Shown piece after piece: positions 31,562 to 35,076 of a stretch of 35,076 nucleotides of DNA. Numbering within the stretch: position 1 is the stretch's first letter; the number at the start of each line of letters is the position of its first letter. The DNA comes from Candidatus Binatus soli. GTDB taxonomy: Bacteria > Desulfobacterota > Binatia > Binatales > Binataceae. The notes below the pieces were generated by a model. That model searched no databases. It saw only the letters and a program-made list of their open reading frames with translations, and was not told where the DNA came from. The position numbers and the translations under genes are program-made. The DNA is taken from assembly GCA_002479255.1 (NCBI GenBank), contig DLMJ01000040.1:1-35076 (forward strand). The letters are read 5' to 3'.

Positions 31562-32359
31562 ATGGGAAATCACGAGATGGATTCGCTCGATTCGCTGTTC
31601 TCTCTGCGCGGGCGTCGCGGACTGGTAACCGGCGCGTCGTCCGGGTTGGGAGTGGAATGCGCAAGGGCGCTGGCGATTGCGGGCGCCGACGTTGCTCTGG
31701 TCGCGCGGCGCAAGGGTCGCGTCATGCGAATTGCGGCCGAGCTCGCGAAGACGCACGGCGTCAAGGCGATCGGAATCGGCGCCGACGTGACGCGCGAGGA
31801 CGACCTCGATCGCGTGATGGCCGAGACGTCGGCCGCGCTTGGCGACGTGGACATCCTGGTGAACAACGCGGGCGTGTCGCCGACGGGGCGCGCCGAGAAT
31901 TTCAAGCGCGATGCGTGGGACGAAGCGATCGCTGTGAATCTGACCGCGCCGATGATGCTCGCACAGCGCGTCGCGCGCCGGCTCATCGAGACCGGCCAAC
32001 CGGGCCGAATCATCAACATGGTTTCGATCTATGCGTCGGTGGCGAGTTCGGTGTACCGGCTGTCGGCATACGCGGCGACCAAGGCGGCGTTGGCGAATTT
32101 GACGCGTCAGCTGGCGGTCGAATGGGCCGGCTATGGAATTCTGGTCAACGCAATCGCGCCGGGATGGATTCCCACCGAGGCCACCGAAGGCGGAATCGCG
32201 AAGCCCGCGAACAAGGAACGGATGGAGGCGTTTACGCCGATGAAGCGGCTGGGGCTCCCGCATGAGATTCGCGGCGCGGTGATCTTCCTTGCCAGCGCGG
32301 CTTCAAGCTACGTTACGGGTTCGGTAATTTCGGTGGACGGCGGATACCAGGCGTGGTGA
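31562..32359 (+). CDS. Short-chain dehydrogenase/reductase
   Basis: 265 residues, classical SDR. The cofactor loop is TGASSGLG, followed by ADVALVARRKGR (a basic pair favouring NADPH), NNAGVSP, catalytic Ser in NMVSIYASV, and Tyr-x-x-x-Lys in SAYAATKAAL. The C-terminal region GWIPTEATEG and SVISVDGGYQAW complete the fold. Substrate cannot be predicted. ATG at 31577 is an alternative start. Confidence 0.9.
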   Translation: MGNHEMDSLDSLFSLRGRRGLVTGASSGLGVECARALAIAGADVALVARRKGRVMRIAAELAKTHGVKAIGIGADVTREDDLDRVMAETSAALGDVDILVNNAGVSPTGRAENFKRDAWDEAIAVNLTAPMMLAQRVARRLIETGQPGRIINMVSIYASVASSVYRLSAYAATKAALANLTRQLAVEWAGYGILVNAIAPGWIPTEATEGGIAKPANKERMEAFTPMKRLGLPHEIRGAVIFLASAASSYVTGSVISVDGGYQAW

Positions 32360-32437
32360 AAGCGGCGCGTGTCCGATCGCAAAGCTTGCGAAACGCGCCG
32401 CCGCAATCTCCGGGCAGTCGTTAGATTAGGAGTCGGG

Positions 32438-33880
32438 ATGAACGGCACCGGGCTTCGGGCGCAACTATTCCGGCGCAAGCCGGCGGCGGCCTTGATGGCG
32501 GAAGCCGAGTCGCGCTCGGGCGGCCTCAAACGGGCTCTGGGAGCGCTCGATCTCACGCTGCTCGGGATCGGTGCGATCGTCGGTGCGGGAATTTTCGTGC
32601 TGACCGGCGTCGCCGCGGCAAGAGACGCCGGCCCCGCGATCGTTGTCTCGTTCGTGGTGTCGGGATTCGCGTGCGCGATGGCGGCGCTGTGCTACGCGGA
32701 GTTCGCGGCGATGATCCCGGTGGCGGGCAGCGCGTATTCATATTCGTACGCCACGATGGGCGAGCTGGTCGCATGGATCATCGGCTGGGACCTGGTGCTC
32801 GAGTACGCCGTTGGCGCTGCCACCGTTGCCTCCGGCTGGTCGGGATACCTGGCGATCCTGCTGAAAGGTCTCGGCATAGAACTTCCACGCGCATGGACTC
32901 ACGCGCCGTTTTCGACACCCGGGGCGATCATGAATCTGCCTGCGTTGGTTATCGTGTTGTTGATCAGCTACGTGCTCTACATCGGCATTTCAGAGAGCGC
33001 GCGGCTGAACTCGATAATCGTCGGGCTCAAGTTGTTCGTCATCGGGGCTGTGATCGTGGTCGGCGCGTTTTTCGTGAAGCCCGCCAACTGGAGTCCGTTT
33101 GCGCCGATGGGGTGGAGCGGCGTTATGCGCGGCGCCGGTGTTATATTCTTCGCATATATTGGATTCGATGCGGTCTCGACGGCGGCCGAGGAAGTCATCG
33201 ATCCGAAGCGCGACCTGCCGCTCGGCATCCTCGGTTCGCTGTTGGTGTGTACTGTGCTGTATATCCTGGTCGCCGGAGTCCTGACCGGTATGGTGCCTGC
33301 CAAGGGTATCGACATTACGGCGCCGCTCGCGTCCGCATTTCTGGAGAGGGGGATGCATGCCATTTCGGGGCTAATCTCGCTGGGTGCCGTCGCCGGATTG
33401 ACCTCCGTGTTGTTGGTGCTGATGCTTGGACAGTCGCGAGTTTTTTTTGCAGTATCGCGCGACGGATTACTGCCGCCCGCGTTCAGCAAGATACATCCGA
33501 AATATCGCACGCCGTATATTCCGACGACCTTGACGGGAATCGCAGTCGGTATCGCCGCGGCGTTTCTGCCGATTGACGAACTGGGGGAAATGACCAGCAT
33601 CGGCACGCTCTTCGCCTTCGTGCTGGTGTGCATCGGAGTCTGGATTCTCCGCAACTCAGAGCCGCAGCTGCGCCGACCGTTTCGCACGCCGCTGGTTCCT
33701 CTGGTTCCCATTCTCGGCGCGTTCTTCTGCCTGTACCTGATGGCCAGCCTGAGAGAGGCGACGTGGTACCGCCTGCTAGTATGGCTGGGGATCGGGCTGG
33801 TCATCTACTTCAGTTATGGCCGCTTCCATAGCCGGGTGCAGAACAACGCCGTCGAGCGCGCCGCCGCGTCGGGAAGATAG
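32438..33880 (+). CDS. APC-superfamily amino-acid permease
   Basis: 480 residues from the ATG at 32438, preceded by taggagtc; the frame opens earlier at a GTG at 32369 but that part is a polar leader without support. About twelve transmembrane helices are expected. The first carries GIGAIVGAGIFVLTG, the unwound substrate-binding motif of the family, followed by FACAMAALCYAEFA and AYSYSYATMGE. The FFAYIGFDAVSTAAEEV segment in helix 6 is typical of the cationic amino-acid transporter (CAT/YfnA) group. It would import an amino acid with protons. Location downstream of threonine aldolase is compatible with amino-acid use. Confidence 0.9.
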   Translation: MNGTGLRAQLFRRKPAAALMAEAESRSGGLKRALGALDLTLLGIGAIVGAGIFVLTGVAAARDAGPAIVVSFVVSGFACAMAALCYAEFAAMIPVAGSAYSYSYATMGELVAWIIGWDLVLEYAVGAATVASGWSGYLAILLKGLGIELPRAWTHAPFSTPGAIMNLPALVIVLLISYVLYIGISESARLNSIIVGLKLFVIGAVIVVGAFFVKPANWSPFAPMGWSGVMRGAGVIFFAYIGFDAVSTAAEEVIDPKRDLPLGILGSLLVCTVLYILVAGVLTGMVPAKGIDITAPLASAFLERGMHAISGLISLGAVAGLTSVLLVLMLGQSRVFFAVSRDGLLPPAFSKIHPKYRTPYIPTTLTGIAVGIAAAFLPIDELGEMTSIGTLFAFVLVCIGVWILRNSEPQLRRPFRTPLVPLVPILGAFFCLYLMASLREATWYRLLVWLGIGLVIYFSYGRFHSRVQNNAVERAAASGR

Positions 33881-33896
33881 GCAGGATTTAAGACCG

Positions 33897-34478
33897 CTAT
33901 TGGCCGGAGCGGTCGGCGGCCTTCTGCGCGGCTGCTGCGGCGGCGGAGGCGGCGGCGCGGGTCCGGGCGGCCTTTTCCATCGCAGCCTTGCGCTGCTCGC
34001 CGCGAGCGAGGTTCTGGTTCATTTGCCTGGCGCCCGCGACGCCGAGATCCTGCGATTCCCACTTGGGCTTCGCGACGGAGACCCATTGCTTTCCGTCGAG
34101 CGCGTAGGTGAAGACCAGGTACTTGAGCTTGCCGGTGGCGAGGCCCTTGGCTGTTCCCGGCTTGGCAGGGTCGTACTCGACGCCGCCGAGCTTGCAGCTC
34201 ACAACGAGATGATTATGCGGGCCGTAGGTCGGCAGGTACTCGAACTTTTGCTGCAAATCGATGTACTGCCGGCCCTCGGCCTTTTTTTCATCCTGCTCGG
34301 CAAAGTAAGGCGCGACGACATCGGAAAGTTTATCCTGGAGCGACTGCTGGAGGGCAGGCGAGAGGTCTTTTTGCGCGCGTGCGTGCTGCAAGTCCATCGC
34401 ATATGCACGCGAGGCATCCAGCGAAAACGAAAGCGCGGCCGCAAGGGCGACCGCGCTGAACATCTTGAGATTTTTCAT
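33897..34478 (-). CDS. Small secreted protein of unknown function
   Basis: 193 residues from the ATG at 34478; the frame continues upstream only through antisense of the VWA gene. Signal peptide MKNLKMFSAVALAAALSFS with cleavage near AYA-MD (residue 27). The mature part is Lys/Gln-rich, has an FEYLPTYGPHNHLVV segment, one Cys, and a long Ala/Lys/Arg C-terminal helix probably forming a coiled coil. No known domain recognised. It follows the VWA-domain gene by 47 bases, suggesting a shared function. Ends convergent with the permease. Confidence 0.6.
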   Translation of the reverse strand: MKNLKMFSAVALAAALSFSLDASRAYAMDLQHARAQKDLSPALQQSLQDKLSDVVAPYFAEQDEKKAEGRQYIDLQQKFEYLPTYGPHNHLVVSCKLGGVEYDPAKPGTAKGLATGKLKYLVFTYALDGKQWVSVAKPKWESQDLGVAGARQMNQNLARGEQRKAAMEKAARTRAAASAAAAAAQKAADRSGQ

Positions 34479-34525
34479 GGCATCCCGGCCACCATCATAG
34501 TGGACGATTGACCGGGCGCAAATAT

Positions 34526-35076
34526 TTACGGGCTGGGACTGTTGAGCCCGCGGCCGAACGACGCGACCTGCGACTGCCATTGCTCGCCGAAGGCCAGGAT
34601 CAGCACCTGCTGATTGATGTGCGCGTCCTTGGTCAGCGATTTCATCGAGCCGCCACCTGCCGTAGCCAGCACTTTGTACGCCGCCTGCGTCTGCCGGTAG
34701 AACTCCGGCAACGGCGAGATTTTCGGCGGCTCCTCGCGATGCACCTTGAGCCAGAACTCGCGCTCGAAGCGCTCGTGCTCCTCGGCCGCCACGTCCACCG
34801 TGTTGAAGGTGCCGTTGTTGGATTTGAACTGCCGGATCAGCGCGAGCAGCGGCGCGAAGTCCTCCTTGTGCGGGGGAGAATCGCCGACCAGCACCACCAC
34901 CTTTTTTGCATAGGGCTTCCAGTCCATCTTGTCCATCGCCGTCTCGCACGCGCCAAACGTATCCTCTTCCCACTCGCCGCCACCCATCGCCTGAATGCCA
35001 TTGAGGAAGTCGCTGAGCTTTTGCGGTGACAGCGTCAGCGGCTGGATATTCCTCTTCTCGCCCTTGCCGCCGAACA
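34526..35076 (-). CDS. VWA-domain protein, C-terminal part (cut by right edge)
   Basis: The frame is open to the right edge, so the N-terminus, including any MIDAS DxSxS and signal, is missing. At least 183 residues remain. The VWA fold shows GGGEWEEDTFGACETA and KKVVVLVGDSPPHKEDF, matching the second half of the domain (GGG..ED and GD.PPH). A C-terminal segment (INQQVLILAFGEQW) follows. Such proteins bind protein partners through Mg. Its relation to the CbbQ-like ATPase 9 kb away is unknown; it is not of the CbbO/NorD sequence type as far as the visible part shows. Confidence 0.7.
   Translation of the reverse strand, partial: FGGKGEKRNIQPLTLSPQKLSDFLNGIQAMGGGEWEEDTFGACETAMDKMDWKPYAKKVVVLVGDSPPHKEDFAPLLALIRQFKSNNGTFNTVDVAAEEHERFEREFWLKVHREEPPKISPLPEFYRQTQAAYKVLATAGGGSMKSLTKDAHINQQVLILAFGEQWQSQVASFGRGLNSPSP

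Noticed and set aside
33892..33914. Hairpin GACCGCT...AGCGGTC between permease and the minus-strand gene
   Set aside because: No T-tract on either strand and it overlaps the stop of the minus gene; not a convincing terminator.

Overview
The window is high-GC (roughly 60-65% by eye) bacterial chromosome, densely coded on both strands, with no rRNA, tRNA or CRISPR visible. Multihaem c-type cytochromes, c7-type triheme domains, NHL-propeller lipoproteins, RpoN-type promoters, and the catabolic and glutathione-linked enzymes together suggest an uncultivated Gram-negative soil, sediment or groundwater bacterium of the former Deltaproteobacteria/Desulfobacterota or Binatota kind. This placement is inference; no marker gene settles it.

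Region 1 (1-4444) holds a surface-type kelch protein, cut by the left edge, with a Ser/Thr/Pro-rich stalk and three immunoglobulin-like repeats inserted in its propeller. A strong hairpin terminator follows, then a polytopic GT-C glycosyltransferase. Region 2 (4445-13181) is the highlight. It contains a secreted tetraheme cytochrome, its own terminator, and then five co-oriented genes: NHL lipoprotein, hexaheme lipoprotein with two triheme c7-type domains, outer-membrane beta-barrel candidate, second NHL lipoprotein, and dodecaheme cytochrome. Both transcription units are preceded by near-perfect sigma-54 promoters (GG-N10-GC), at 4658 and 5859. The locus encodes 22 potential haem sites plus a putative barrel. 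It reads as an extracellular electron-transfer conduit (porin-cytochrome type), possibly with a filament-forming tetraheme protein.

Region 3 (13252-20325) carries a gamma-glutamyltransferase-family enzyme, a small SH3-like protein, a Nudix hydrolase, a kappa-GST/DsbA-like protein, a creatininase-family hydrolase and two tandem glutathione transferases; several use glutathione or gamma-glutamyl substrates. Region 4 (20841-25720) is housekeeping-like: rnhB, a zinc-ribbon/PH membrane protein, a stand-alone LeuA/CimA-type regulatory domain, a DCC-family (DUF393) protein, cysS, and a CbbQ/NorQ-type MoxR ATPase without its usual VWA partner beside it.

Region 5 (25740-29390) is a probable mobile cassette. 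A single-polypeptide type ISP/IIG-like restriction-modification enzyme of lower GC is bracketed by 17-bp imperfect terminal inverted repeats (16/17 match) and an 11-bp direct repeat, with no transposase inside. It sits 19 bp after the CbbQ-like gene.

Region 6 (29427-35076) has a secreted NHL protein, threonine aldolase, a short-chain dehydrogenase and an APC-family amino-acid permease on the plus strand. On the minus strand are a small secreted protein and the C-terminal part of a VWA-domain protein that runs off the right edge.
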